Assembly (NCBI GenBank): GCA_030154085.1
Contig: JASKKR010000009.1
Coordinates: forward strand, 1-64,000
DNA: 64,000 nt
Direction: 5' to 3'
DNA from: Candidatus Cloacimonadota bacterium
GTDB taxonomy: Bacteria > Cloacimonadota > Cloacimonadia > Cloacimonadales > Cloacimonadaceae
Shown here: positions 1 through 8,973 of the stretch, piece after piece
Position numbering within the stretch: position 1 is the stretch's first letter
Layout: each line of letters opens with the position of its first letter
Position numbers and translations under genes: made by a program
Notes under the pieces: model-generated
Told to the model about the DNA's origin: nothing
The model's input: only the letters and a program-made list of their open reading frames with translations
Database searches by the model: none

Positions 1-1
1 T

Positions 2-442
2 CCCTATTATGCCACTGGCTTCACTCCGATAACAGGTAATCGCACCGATGCCGGAGGAAATTGGGACGGCTTAGTCTGGACAATTCCCACAGAGGCAGGA
101 AATGTGGATGGCGGCTATAACATCATAGTTGATTTTGGCAGCCCTGAAGCACCTGATAATCAGATTCATTTTACCTACACTGCCGCAAATGTGATGGACG
201 GCTTTGATGGGCTACATGAGCCGGGTTTTACTGTGAAAACATCTCCCTCAATAGATATCGTGTTGGCATTAGACTGCTCCCCGAGTATGTACGATCGCAA
301 CCAATTAGCGAGGACAGCCAGGCAGTTTGTGGCTCAGCTACAGGACGGTGATCGGGTTGGTGTGTTTGGTTTTGCCGCAGAGGTAGGTGGTAATCAGTAT
401 ATACAGGACGTCTTTATAAATAGAATACCGGCGGCATCTTAG
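2..442 (+). pseudogene. Secreted vWA-domain protein, 5' part, cut by in-frame TAG
   Basis: The frame is open from the window edge, so the true start lies outside; 146 codons are visible. Residues IDIVLALDCSPSM form the first strand of a von Willebrand factor A domain with the DxSxS metal-site (MIDAS) motif, and DRVGVFGFA is the following strand. TAG at 440-442 ends this part. The same frame then continues with GLTPI and ILTLSDG, which fit the Thr and Asp metal ligands of the same domain, so the MIDAS site is divided by the stop. I read 2..2776 as one gene broken by a nonsense change; readthrough or a sequencing error is possible. Confidence 0.75.
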
Positions 443-445
443 GGA

Positions 446-2776
446 TTGACGCCAATCCTCAATAACAAAGATTACTTATGTGGGCAGAGCGCAATAACGT
501 TCCCAATCACTTATCCTTACCACACATACTGGACTGACATGAGAACACCTTTTGAAGGGGGATACTTAAGTTTCGACGAGTTGCCTAGACCTAAACATAT
601 TTTAACTCTATCAGATGGGTGGCACTGCTTGCCCGATGGCACAACTTTCCCTGATGGCACATTTCACGATCCTACTAACGAGATTCATAGTCGTATATTG
701 TATTCTTACGTACCTAACGGCATTCAATGCCACACATTGCGCTACAAGGCATATCCAACAAACAATGATGGCGACTACCCATATAATGAAGCCCAATCAA
801 ATATGCTCATGAATAGAATTGCAGAGTGGGGGAATGGAAGCTCTTGGAGCAGAAAATTTGTTAATGAGACTTACCAAGACATAAATGCGATTCTGGATGT
901 GATAAGACAAAGCTCATCCAGCATTGATGTAAAGAGGTCGTATACAGGCCCAAATTCTGCTCAAAACACAGAAAGTATTCAGTTTATTGTGGATAAAAAC
1001 GCTCACTCACTTACTGCAAATTTCTCCATTGATAAGTCTTGTACAGATAATACTGGAGTGATCGATTTCAACCTTATAAGCCCGTCTGGAATTGATGTGA
1101 CGCTGAACCCAGAAAACTACCATTTCTTCACCTCATTGGGGAGAGTAGAACTTCCTTTTCCAGAACAAGGATTGTGGGAGGCAATAGTTACACGACCACC
1201 ATCCAGTACCGATGTATTGAGCTTTAGTTTTTCTGCAAAGGTTCAATCCGATCTGGATGTGCATTTTACTGAACCCCCACGGAAACATAGGATGAACGTG
1301 CCTTTGCTATTGAAAGCAAGGGCCTCTGATTATCTTGAATCGGTAACTGATGCCCAAGTAAAAGTCTTTTTACAAAGAGATGATTGGTTTCTGGAGCTAA
1401 GTTTATTGGATGATGGATTTCATAACGATGAACAAGCCAATGATGGCATATATGGCAATTACTTGTTTGCGTTTAGCGATGTATTGGAACAATTCCAGAA
1501 TGATGCGGCAGGGATGTATGATCTAGTCTATGAACTTAATGTACCGTCACTATCTGCTAGAAGAACAAAAAAGTACAGAGTTGAGCTTGTGCTTCCAGAT
1601 GACTATCCTTATTCATCTTCTGGGAGGGACTTACATGGTGGCTGGAACTGGGTAGGATTTCCTCGCCTTCAAAGAGACGATATAGGTAGATTGGTTGACT
1701 ATGCAACAATATCGTTGTCGCCTTATCTAACGGATATCCATTCCCGTGATGGCATTGCCGAATTCCGAGACAATCAGTGGACCTATTACGGGCTGGATTC
1801 ACTTAATAGTATCGATGGCTATAAATTACATATCAAGGATAATGCATCGATTAGATTATTTGAATTTGGCACTATCATTGACACTATGATGGTGCATCAG
1901 TTATATGAGGGACAATGGAACTGGATTACATATCCATGCTATGAGACGGTCTATCCATGGGAAGCCTTTTGTGGTGTTATTGATCGGATCGACCACATCA
2001 TGGCTGAGAAGTGGAGCATGAAGAGAGATGGAGATGTCTGGGTATATGATGGGCTTGTTAGGCCACACCTTAAGTATGGTGATTCAATAATGGTTAGAGC
2101 AAATGCTGATTGTATGTTTAGCTGGAATATGCCTTTGATTACACCGACAATACTAACACCAGAGAAGCCTATGTATTTTAGTTTTGTTGACAAACCTGAC
2201 TATGAGACTCTTATGATTGAGTCCATTGATGGAGATGAAGACTACTCTGAGATAGGGGTTTTCCAGGATGATGAGTGCATTGGAGCGAGGGTGATCCAGG
2301 CATTCCCGATTCAGATTCTGGCTTATTCGATCCCAGCTGAAGAAGGCGGTGGTGAACTTAGTATAATGCTCTACTCTGAGAGCAAGGGATCTCGGATGGC
2401 AAGTTTTCAATCTTCAAGCAGCGCCAACATGACAATCGCGCCGGAGCGACATGGATTCAGAAGCTATGCTGTGAATACAGATGGTGAGGTAGTAGCTCCG
2501 GTTTTCGCTTTACGCACAAACTATCCCAATCCTTTCAATCCTTCAACCAATATCAGCTTTTCGATTCCGTCACCCGCCAAGGTGAAGCTAACAGTCTATA
2601 ACGTGAAGGGACAAAAAGTGAAAGAACTAATCAATGATACGATGGACATGGGCAAACACACGGTTCAATGGGATGGCACAGACCACAGCAACAGGAAGGT
2701 TAGTTCCGGACTGTACTTTAGCCGCCTTGAGCACGATGGTAAGAGTAAGACCATCAAGATGATGCTGATGAAATAG
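446..2776 (+). CDS. vWA secreted protein, 3' part with Por-type sorting tail
   Basis: This is the in-frame continuation of the vWA gene after the TAG at 440-442. The only nominal start is a TTG at 446 with no ribosome site, so independent translation is doubtful. The first 60 or so residues complete the vWA fold (ILTLSDG carries the last metal Asp). The middle has no family I recognise; around residues 400-540 there are two WNW-containing stretches (GGWNWVGF, GQWNWITY), possibly a repeated small beta domain. The last 80 residues are a FlgD-like / type IX-type C-terminal domain: NYPNPFNP, then VKLTVYNVKGQKV, WDGTD, SGLYFSRL and a basic end MMLMK. Such tails direct proteins to the cell surface in FCB-group bacteria. 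Ends with TAG. Confidence 0.7.
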   Translation: MTPILNNKDYLCGQSAITFPITYPYHTYWTDMRTPFEGGYLSFDELPRPKHILTLSDGWHCLPDGTTFPDGTFHDPTNEIHSRILYSYVPNGIQCHTLRYKAYPTNNDGDYPYNEAQSNMLMNRIAEWGNGSSWSRKFVNETYQDINAILDVIRQSSSSIDVKRSYTGPNSAQNTESIQFIVDKNAHSLTANFSIDKSCTDNTGVIDFNLISPSGIDVTLNPENYHFFTSLGRVELPFPEQGLWEAIVTRPPSSTDVLSFSFSAKVQSDLDVHFTEPPRKHRMNVPLLLKARASDYLESVTDAQVKVFLQRDDWFLELSLLDDGFHNDEQANDGIYGNYLFAFSDVLEQFQNDAAGMYDLVYELNVPSLSARRTKKYRVELVLPDDYPYSSSGRDLHGGWNWVGFPRLQRDDIGRLVDYATISLSPYLTDIHSRDGIAEFRDNQWTYYGLDSLNSIDGYKLHIKDNASIRLFEFGTIIDTMMVHQLYEGQWNWITYPCYETVYPWEAFCGVIDRIDHIMAEKWSMKRDGDVWVYDGLVRPHLKYGDSIMVRANADCMFSWNMPLITPTILTPEKPMYFSFVDKPDYETLMIESIDGDEDYSEIGVFQDDECIGARVIQAFPIQILAYSIPAEEGGGELSIMLYSESKGSRMASFQSSSSANMTIAPERHGFRSYAVNTDGEVVAPVFALRTNYPNPFNPSTNISFSIPSPAKVKLTVYNVKGQKVKELINDTMDMGKHTVQWDGTDHSNRKVSSGLYFSRLEHDGKSKTIKMMLMK

Positions 2777-2976
2777 GTCAATGATATGTTAATGAACCCA
2801 ATTGAATTTTCAATGATGCCTCAGCTTGCTGCTGCTCGTTTATGCTTAAAAAGAGAAGTCGTCTGGTATCGTAAGGCTCCGCGCCATGTACTTTGCGTTT
2901 TAACCAGTATTGATGAAATAGATTTGGCGTTCATGTTAACATATAGGAACTCAAGGTGTTGATTGATCTCGATTGG
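2777..2976 (+). other. Intergenic stretch with one short unidentified ORF
   Basis: A 58-codon ORF runs from ATG 2786 to TGA 2962 (or from ATG 2813). It has no clear ribosome site and no family I recognise. I see no terminator hairpin after the preceding gene. The stretch ends where the IS256-like remnant begins. Confidence 0.3.
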
Positions 2977-3006
2977 TAGTGTCTCAAAGGTTGGTGTAAA
3001 TTGGAG
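2977..3006 (+). repeat. Left terminal inverted repeat of the IS256-like remnant
   Basis: Begins TAGTGTCTCAAAGGTTGG and matches the complement of 3434-3465 at 22 of 30 positions. Its outer limit is uncertain by a few bases because no target duplication fixes it. Confidence 0.6.
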
Positions 3007-3093
3007 TCAGCCAGATGAAGAAAAAGGTTGAGCCGGATCCCACTCTTTGTTTTTATGGTTTTAATCCAATAACTAAAGAACAAGGAGAAGATC

Positions 3094-3390
3094 ATGACTC
3101 AACCGAAGAGAAAGAAAGATGAGAAGGCGGAATTGGTCAAGTTATTTCGCACAGTTTTACCGGGAGACTTTGTTAAGGTGTTGGAAAACAGCAGACAAAG
3201 GATAGTGGAAGAAGAGGTAAGCATGGTACTTGGGGCTGACCCATATCAGCGTTCAGAAGCCAGGACAAACTATCGTAATGGCTCCAGCCCGTCGCAGCAA
3301 GGTAGATTATTTATGAAAAAGAACTTGACTTGGATTACTAAGATGAAAACAATGCAAGTGCTCGCTTGGCCTTACATAGATTGTGAGTAA
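3094..3390 (+). pseudogene. IS256/mutator transposase N-terminal fragment
   Basis: Good start: AAGGAGAAGATC lies just before ATG 3094. Residues 36-66 (EEEVSMVLGADPYQRSEART, then NYRNGS) match the conserved N-terminal block of IS256 transposases, in which EGASPYERSEERTGYRNGYR-like text precedes the RTRVG.LEL.VPR region. Here the similarity stops after NYRNGSSPS, and the remaining 30 residues are unrelated out-of-frame sequence ending at TAA. The catalytic domain is absent. The intact start and ribosome site suggest the internal deletion is the main lesion. Confidence 0.7.
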
Positions 3391-3433
3391 CGAGGGATAT
3401 CAGATGCCCTCAAACAACCAGAGAAACAATGAG

Positions 3434-3465
3434 TTGGAATTTACGCCAACATTTGGGACTCAACA
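3434..3465 (-). repeat. Right terminal inverted repeat of the IS256-like remnant
   Basis: Its complement starts TGTTGAGTCCCAAATGTTGG and aligns with 2977-3006. Its presence at both ends shows the remnant is a deletion derivative and not a chance fragment. Confidence 0.6.
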
Positions 3466-3480
3466 GTAAATAAATTATCA

Positions 3481-3538
3481 AGGAGACAACTATGGAAACA
3501 AGACAAATCATAATGGGGGGGGTAATATTGCCCTCATG
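3481..3538 (+). promoter_or_regulatory. Well-placed RBS and ATG out of frame with the gene, with an 8-G run
   Basis: AAGGAGACAACT sits directly before ATG 3492, the best translation start here. That frame reads through GGGGGGGG (3515-3522) and stops at TGA 3537-3539 after 15 codons. The secreted-protein gene is open in another frame from ATG 3536. With nine G instead of eight, ATG 3492 would read straight into the large frame. This is the layout of a slipped-strand phase-variable switch, or of a one-base assembly error in a homopolymer. Confidence 0.5.
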
Positions 3539-6256
3539 ATGTTGCAGGTTAAGGTTAGAACATTGATAATGGCGCTATTCTTAATGTCCCTATGCAGCGC
3601 ACTGTTTGGATATGATATTTATGTCAATTCATCTGCAGATCCTTTTGTATCGGACGGCACACTACTGAATCCCTTTTCAGAGATTCAGGACGCGGTTGTT
3701 GAGATCGAGGATAAACATGGCTCATATACAATTCACGTGGCTCCAGGAGTCTACGATCCTATCGTGATCTCTGAACCACAGTTCGAGACGTTACGCATTT
3801 TAAGTACAATTCCTCATCATGCTACTATTGATGGTGGCAATACAGCTCCATGTGTAAAGATTAACTTAGCTAAAGAGGTAATCTTAGAAGGATTACTGAT
3901 TCAAAACGGTAACGCTTTTAGTGAATCTATTGATGCAATTAGACATATTTACATTAATACAACTCCACCGCCTCCTTCCGGCGTTCCTCATCACCTGCAA
4001 GGGGTTGAGTTTACGTTCACAAGCCCGGGAGGAGGTATCCAAGTAGTTGACTCAGAAAAAGTAAAGATTATAAATTGCCACATCAGCGGTAATAAAGCAC
4101 ATCATGGTGCTGGTATCTTTGCCCTATGCACGTCAACCACGAATCTTGGTCATCCCCATTATGGCCCACCGAGCTACCTAGAAATTGTGGACAGTAAAAT
4201 ATTTGATAATCATGCTCTTAGCGTTATGGCTAGAGGAGGAGCCCTCGCTTTACATTCTGTCAATACGGACATCAGATCCAGTGAAGTTTATGAAAACAAC
4301 ATTGGAGATGGTAGTACCTACGATCAATGGGGGTGGCCGGAAGAGACAATTAGAATGGATTCATTTTGCGAAGACAACAACTTCTATGTTAATATTGAAG
4401 AAACTATTATCGATAAGAACGTTGCTAGAAAGAATATTATTAACAGCTACGCAGTAGGTGAGCAGTTTAATGTTAGTAAGTCAAATATTGTAGGCAATGC
4501 AACATACAATGGAAATACCGTATACCTATCGACTTTAACTCTTGGATATTTGCGTAGACAAGTAAGTATAATTAACTCGGTTATAACCAACAACTCTTGC
4601 CAGATCACGCCTGACATGAACAATTACCAGGTTAAATCTGGGGGGCCGACATCCTCGATAAGTAAAATCGATATACATATGAAGAATAACTGCATACTTA
4701 ATGCAGATGGGTTAAGTATTGGAGATTATAGTAACCAATCAATCCTTCAAGACAATATTGATGTAAGTCCGCTGTTTAGCGACGTAGACAGCAGAGTCTA
4801 TTCACTCCTTTGGGATCAAAACCAACGTAGCCCTTTAATCAATGCCGGATGTCCAGAGATTGATGGAGTGATTCAAACCGATCCCGATGGTACCCCGCCT
4901 GATATCGGAGCTGTTTATTATCCACATCATCATATGGAGTATTTTCCCATTAATGCTCAACAAAATCCTTCCGGGATCTACTGGCTCTCTTTCCCGGTTG
5001 TCGATGACAGAACTTATGAAAATGGCGTATATTGGAATGAGCTGGGGTATATGTTTGATGCAAACATGCAGGGGCCTCCTGTGTTCCCTTCCCAACTCGA
5101 GCTGATCGATTGGAGTTATGATGGAGAAGATTCTGAAATGGAGTATGACTACTTTACCAGCGACTGGCAGAATTCTGAACACCGAGTCACACAAGCAAAG
5201 GGTTACAAGATCAAGTTCGCTCCCGGAGCCCCGGTTGATCCGGTGATTGTCAATGGATTCCGTGCGTCGTTAAACACTCCGATCAAGTGGGTGGTCTCGG
5301 TTGAGGAAAATGGACAGATGCAGCCTTTTGCAAATCAGATCGGCTATTTTTTGCCGTACACATATCGAGCCGGTGATGCTTTGTCGGCATATCTGCCCGG
5401 CAGCACCCGCTATCGGTATCTGGACTACGTGCACACCATCAAGACCCAAACCTGGAGCACCTATCGGGTATCTGAAGAGCTTGGCAGCCCTTGGGTCATA
5501 GATCCTAATAGCTACACCTTCTCTGAGGGTGATATGGTGGAATTGCTTCTGATTCGCGAAGCTCCTGAGGAGATGTATTGGAGTGGATTTAGCACTCCGC
5601 CGGTGCCTCCAGTAGTGCGACCTCAAGCAGAGGCTTTTGAGTATGAAGAGAAGCTGGATTACAGCACAATATTCATCAGCTTCGATCCGGAAGATATGCC
5701 GGATGAGCTTGGGCTCTTTGTGGATGGAGAATGCCGCGGCGCTGCTGTAGTGGATAGCAGCTTGATCGACGTCTGCCTATATCCGGGTTCTGCCACGGGA
5801 GATTCTGAGCTGGAGATAGTCTTTCATTATGCGAGCAAGGGGAAAAAGGTAGCCAAAGGCTGGCAAGCTTACAATCATGCAAGCATGCTCTTTGAGGAGA
5901 GGAATCTGCATCTTGGAGATCTGGGCAGATTTGGCTACATATCCTTCTCGGAGAAGGCTGGTGAGAGCTTGGTGCCGCTTCAGACCTCACTGATGCAAAA
6001 CTATCCCAATCCCTTCAATCCCATCACGAATATATCCTTTGTGCTAGCCGAGCAAGGCAGCGCAAGAATGGATGTCTACAATCTTCGCGGTCAACGTGTG
6101 AGGACTCTTTTTAATGCAGAGTTTAGCAAAGGCAGGCATACGATAGAGTGGGATGGCAGGGATGACCAACAGCGTCAGCTAGCCTCCGGCATCTATTTCT
6201 ATAGATTGACTACTCCCCAATCGATGTATTCCAAGAAGATGATCTTGATGAAATGA
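3536..6256 (+). CDS. Secreted parallel beta-helix protein with Por-type tail
   Basis: 906 residues from ATG 3536. Residues 1-26 are a signal peptide (VRTLIMALFLMSLCSALFG). DIYVNSSADPF and NPFSEIQDAV begin a DUF1565-like / pectate-lyase-type right-handed beta-helix that runs to about residue 470, with many short N-rich turns. Such proteins bind or cleave polysaccharides, but no catalytic site is evident. A beta-rich middle follows (WLSFPVVDD). The last 85 residues are the FlgD-like sorting tail (NYPNPFNP, VYNLRGQRV, WDGRDD, SGIYFYRL, MILMK). Its start is uncertain: the strong ribosome site serves ATG 3492 in another frame, separated by the 8-G run. The 3' end overlaps the next gene's first possible ATG. 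Confidence 0.8.
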   Translation: MMLQVKVRTLIMALFLMSLCSALFGYDIYVNSSADPFVSDGTLLNPFSEIQDAVVEIEDKHGSYTIHVAPGVYDPIVISEPQFETLRILSTIPHHATIDGGNTAPCVKINLAKEVILEGLLIQNGNAFSESIDAIRHIYINTTPPPPSGVPHHLQGVEFTFTSPGGGIQVVDSEKVKIINCHISGNKAHHGAGIFALCTSTTNLGHPHYGPPSYLEIVDSKIFDNHALSVMARGGALALHSVNTDIRSSEVYENNIGDGSTYDQWGWPEETIRMDSFCEDNNFYVNIEETIIDKNVARKNIINSYAVGEQFNVSKSNIVGNATYNGNTVYLSTLTLGYLRRQVSIINSVITNNSCQITPDMNNYQVKSGGPTSSISKIDIHMKNNCILNADGLSIGDYSNQSILQDNIDVSPLFSDVDSRVYSLLWDQNQRSPLINAGCPEIDGVIQTDPDGTPPDIGAVYYPHHHMEYFPINAQQNPSGIYWLSFPVVDDRTYENGVYWNELGYMFDANMQGPPVFPSQLELIDWSYDGEDSEMEYDYFTSDWQNSEHRVTQAKGYKIKFAPGAPVDPVIVNGFRASLNTPIKWVVSVEENGQMQPFANQIGYFLPYTYRAGDALSAYLPGSTRYRYLDYVHTIKTQTWSTYRVSEELGSPWVIDPNSYTFSEGDMVELLLIREAPEEMYWSGFSTPPVPPVVRPQAEAFEYEEKLDYSTIFISFDPEDMPDELGLFVDGECRGAAVVDSSLIDVCLYPGSATGDSELEIVFHYASKGKKVAKGWQAYNHASMLFEERNLHLGDLGRFGYISFSEKAGESLVPLQTSLMQNYPNPFNPITNISFVLAEQGSARMDVYNLRGQRVRTLFNAEFSKGRHTIEWDGRDDQQRQLASGIYFYRLTTPQSMYSKKMILMK

Positions 6257-6267
6257 GGAGAATAATT

Positions 6268-8973
6268 GTGCTAGATAAGCTTGTTTCCGATCAGTATTAT
6301 GCTCGGCAAGATAGTGTCTTCCGCTTTGCCATTGTGCAAAGCGGAGGAGGCGCTATTCGATGTCTCCTGCTTTTGATATCCATGCTGTTGATCCAGATTC
6401 CGGCATTTGCCGCGACTTTGAGAGTCGCCCTCGATGGTTCTCAGCCCTTCACCGTGATTCAGGATGCGATTACAGCCTCAGCAGATGGAGATACCGTTCT
6501 GGTATATCCCGGAAGATACTATGAAAATGTGATGTTCAATGGCAAAAACATCACCTTGGCAAGCCTAGAGCTGACCACAGGCGATCGAGACTATATTCAT
6601 TCTACTATCATAGATGCTGATGATAGTGGCGCAGGCATTCTCGTTCTTAACAATGAATCCAATATTACTATTCAGGGATTTACGGTAACAAATGGATCAG
6701 GGCATTACAATGAGGTCCTTGACACATATTCCGGAGGAGGGATTGCTATAAGTAACCTGACAGGGCAAAAACAAGCAAATGTGATCAATTGTCATATAAC
6801 AAACAATCGTGCAGCGAATGGGGCAGGATTGTATGTAGGACATTGTAACTCATTTCTTAGCGGCCTAAGTATCCACAACAACACTGGAGGTAGCGGAGCT
6901 GGTATCTACTATGTGGCTTCATATACTCAATATGACATCATTTTCGACCCCGACAATCGCAGCAGCATATACAGCAACTACGCAGCCTTTGGCAGTGACC
7001 TTTACTTCTATAATGTAAACTCAGTGCATGTGGTGGTTGATACTTTCACCGTAGCTAATCCTTGGAATTTCTATGCTACGGCTATAGCTGCGGATACCAC
7101 TATCACAAACCCTTATACATTTGATATCTTAAACACTGTGCATGAAGAAGTAAATCACGATCTCTATGTAGCGCCCTGGGGCGATGATGCCAATAGTGGC
7201 ATGAGCCCTTCCGAGCCCATGCAGAATATCTTTATGGCGATCTACCGCATTGCATCGGACAGTGAAAATCCCAAGACTGTGCATGTGGCAAATGGACACT
7301 ATTCATCCTCACTCAACGGACAGCTATTTCCCATCCCGATCAAGAGCCACACCCGCTTGATCGGAGAATCTCGAGAGAGAACAATCCTAAGTGATGAAAA
7401 TGAACTTCTAATGCTTTATGCATCACCGGGGAGTGTCGGATGGCAAGTAGAAAAGCTAGCTTTTGTAAATGGCAAAGGTGGTATAGGCATTAGCAGAGCT
7501 GCTGATTTCAAGCTTGACGACATTCTGATTCATAAGATTGAGCACAGCTACCATCCAAGGGCTATTGGCGTAGGCCATATTAGTGGCTCAAATGAGATAT
7601 CGAATCTCAATATCAGAGATATCCGATCTGCTTCGAGGGCAGGGGGTATATCCGCTATTCCAGTCACCGGCTCGCTGAAACTAAGCAATATTGAAATATC
7701 TGATCTCACTGCGCCCAGAAATAGTGTCATCACGATCTCTGCTCGAGACGAATGTGATGTGATCATTGATGGCTTGGAAGTTTATAACAATAGAAGCACA
7801 AGCACCGAGCAGTTTGGCTTCAATTCCATGTTCCAGATCTCGCCAAATACGCCATATAGTGACCGTCTGCGCATTGAGATCAAAAATTCCGCTTTCTATG
7901 GCAACTATCAAGGCACCGGCAATCACATGGCTATGGCAAGATCCTTAAATGATACGCTGTTTATCTCAAATTGCACATTTGCCGGTAACAGCGGAGGCAG
8001 CTCAGTGCTTGCCGTGCAGGGCAGCAATGTGCTCACCAATAATATCTTCTACAATCCGGATATGACTACTCAGATCCTGATCCCAAATTACACGTCATCC
8101 GGGATTTATAGTCCCACCACGCTGATCAACAATAACATCCTGGGTGGTTCCGGCGGAGTATTCAGCCAGACTCCCCAAAATCCGGTGTATTGGGGGCAGG
8201 GCAATAGCAGCGATGATCCTCTATTTGTGGGAGAGGGCAATCGTCCGTATCTACTCAGCGCATATTCGCCCTTGATTGATGCCGGATATCAAGCGCCCGG
8301 GGCAGAGCAAGATAGCGAGCTGGATGCAGCCGGTAATGAACGCTATTGGGATGGGGACGGAGATGGCGTCACGATCATTGATGTGGGCGCCTATGAATAT
8401 CAGCCGATCTTTGCGCCTCAGAATCTCAGTGCCAGGAAGAGTGACAATCAGGTCAGCTTGGCGTGGCAGATGCCGATCATGGATCGAGGTCTTAGTGGCT
8501 TTCGGATCTATCGCAATAATGCGGCAATGACTGACATTTTGGATCCTTCAGCCCGGCATTATCAAGAATATGTCAGCGTGATTGACACCTTGAGCTATCA
8601 TGTCGTGGCGCTATATGGATCTGTGGAATCGGCAGCATCAAATTCTGTCCTGGTGATCATCGACACAGTTTCCAATGAGGATGAGATGGCTGCGCCGCTG
8701 CCCTTGAAGATCGGTGTGTCTCCGAATCCTTTCCGAGAACTGGCAGTGATCAGCTATGAGCTGGCAAAGAGTAGCGAACTTGAGATCAAGATCTACAATA
8801 TTCGTGGTCAATTGGTAAAGACTCTCTTTCAGGGAACTCAGCACAAAGGCGAGCAGTATCTGGCATGGGAAGGCGGTGACGATGATGCTCGCAGGCTCCC
8901 GGCAGGAGTCTATCTGCTGCAAATGCGTGTGGATGGGGTCAATAGAAAGCCGCAGAGGATCCTGAAGTATTAA
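6268..8973 (+). CDS. Secreted beta-helix / fibronectin III protein with Por-type tail
   Basis: 901 residues from GTG 6268, chosen because AGGAG at 6256-6260 is seven bases upstream; an ATG at 6253 overlapping the previous stop (ATGA) gives 906. The hydrophobic signal segment ends at IQIPAFAA, preceded by an unusually long N-region of about 30 residues. LRVALDGSQPFTVIQDAI opens a beta-helix domain, and a second DUF1565-like start (DLYVAPWGDDANSG) appears near residue 300. FAPQNLSARKSDNQVSLAWQ begins a fibronectin type III domain at about 720. The tail (VSPNPF, IYNIRGQLVKTLF, AGVYLLQM) is a divergent form of the sorting domain. Probably cotranscribed with the preceding gene and also a surface glycan-binding or degrading protein. 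Confidence 0.8.
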   Translation: MLDKLVSDQYYARQDSVFRFAIVQSGGGAIRCLLLLISMLLIQIPAFAATLRVALDGSQPFTVIQDAITASADGDTVLVYPGRYYENVMFNGKNITLASLELTTGDRDYIHSTIIDADDSGAGILVLNNESNITIQGFTVTNGSGHYNEVLDTYSGGGIAISNLTGQKQANVINCHITNNRAANGAGLYVGHCNSFLSGLSIHNNTGGSGAGIYYVASYTQYDIIFDPDNRSSIYSNYAAFGSDLYFYNVNSVHVVVDTFTVANPWNFYATAIAADTTITNPYTFDILNTVHEEVNHDLYVAPWGDDANSGMSPSEPMQNIFMAIYRIASDSENPKTVHVANGHYSSSLNGQLFPIPIKSHTRLIGESRERTILSDENELLMLYASPGSVGWQVEKLAFVNGKGGIGISRAADFKLDDILIHKIEHSYHPRAIGVGHISGSNEISNLNIRDIRSASRAGGISAIPVTGSLKLSNIEISDLTAPRNSVITISARDECDVIIDGLEVYNNRSTSTEQFGFNSMFQISPNTPYSDRLRIEIKNSAFYGNYQGTGNHMAMARSLNDTLFISNCTFAGNSGGSSVLAVQGSNVLTNNIFYNPDMTTQILIPNYTSSGIYSPTTLINNNILGGSGGVFSQTPQNPVYWGQGNSSDDPLFVGEGNRPYLLSAYSPLIDAGYQAPGAEQDSELDAAGNERYWDGDGDGVTIIDVGAYEYQPIFAPQNLSARKSDNQVSLAWQMPIMDRGLSGFRIYRNNAAMTDILDPSARHYQEYVSVIDTLSYHVVALYGSVESAASNSVLVIIDTVSNEDEMAAPLPLKIGVSPNPFRELAVISYELAKSSELEIKIYNIRGQLVKTLFQGTQHKGEQYLAWEGGDDDARRLPAGVYLLQMRVDGVNRKPQRILKY

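Larger units (their letters stand above)
2977..3465 (+). mobile_element. Decayed IS256-family element, internally deleted
   Basis: About 490 bp bounded by imperfect terminal inverted repeats (2977-3006 and the complement of 3434-3465; I count 22 matches in 30 aligned positions, with the core GTTGGYGTAAATT in both). Between them lies only the N-terminal fifth of an IS256/mutator transposase (3094-3390). A full IS256-type element is about 1.3 kb, so most of the transposase, including the DDE catalytic part, is gone. I found no convincing target duplication flanking the ends. It could only move with a transposase supplied elsewhere. Confidence 0.65.

Noticed and set aside
440-442. TAG recoded as an amino acid throughout the genome
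   Set aside because: Other genes here end naturally with TAG (for example 2776, 29501, 40409, 53294), so recoding is not general.
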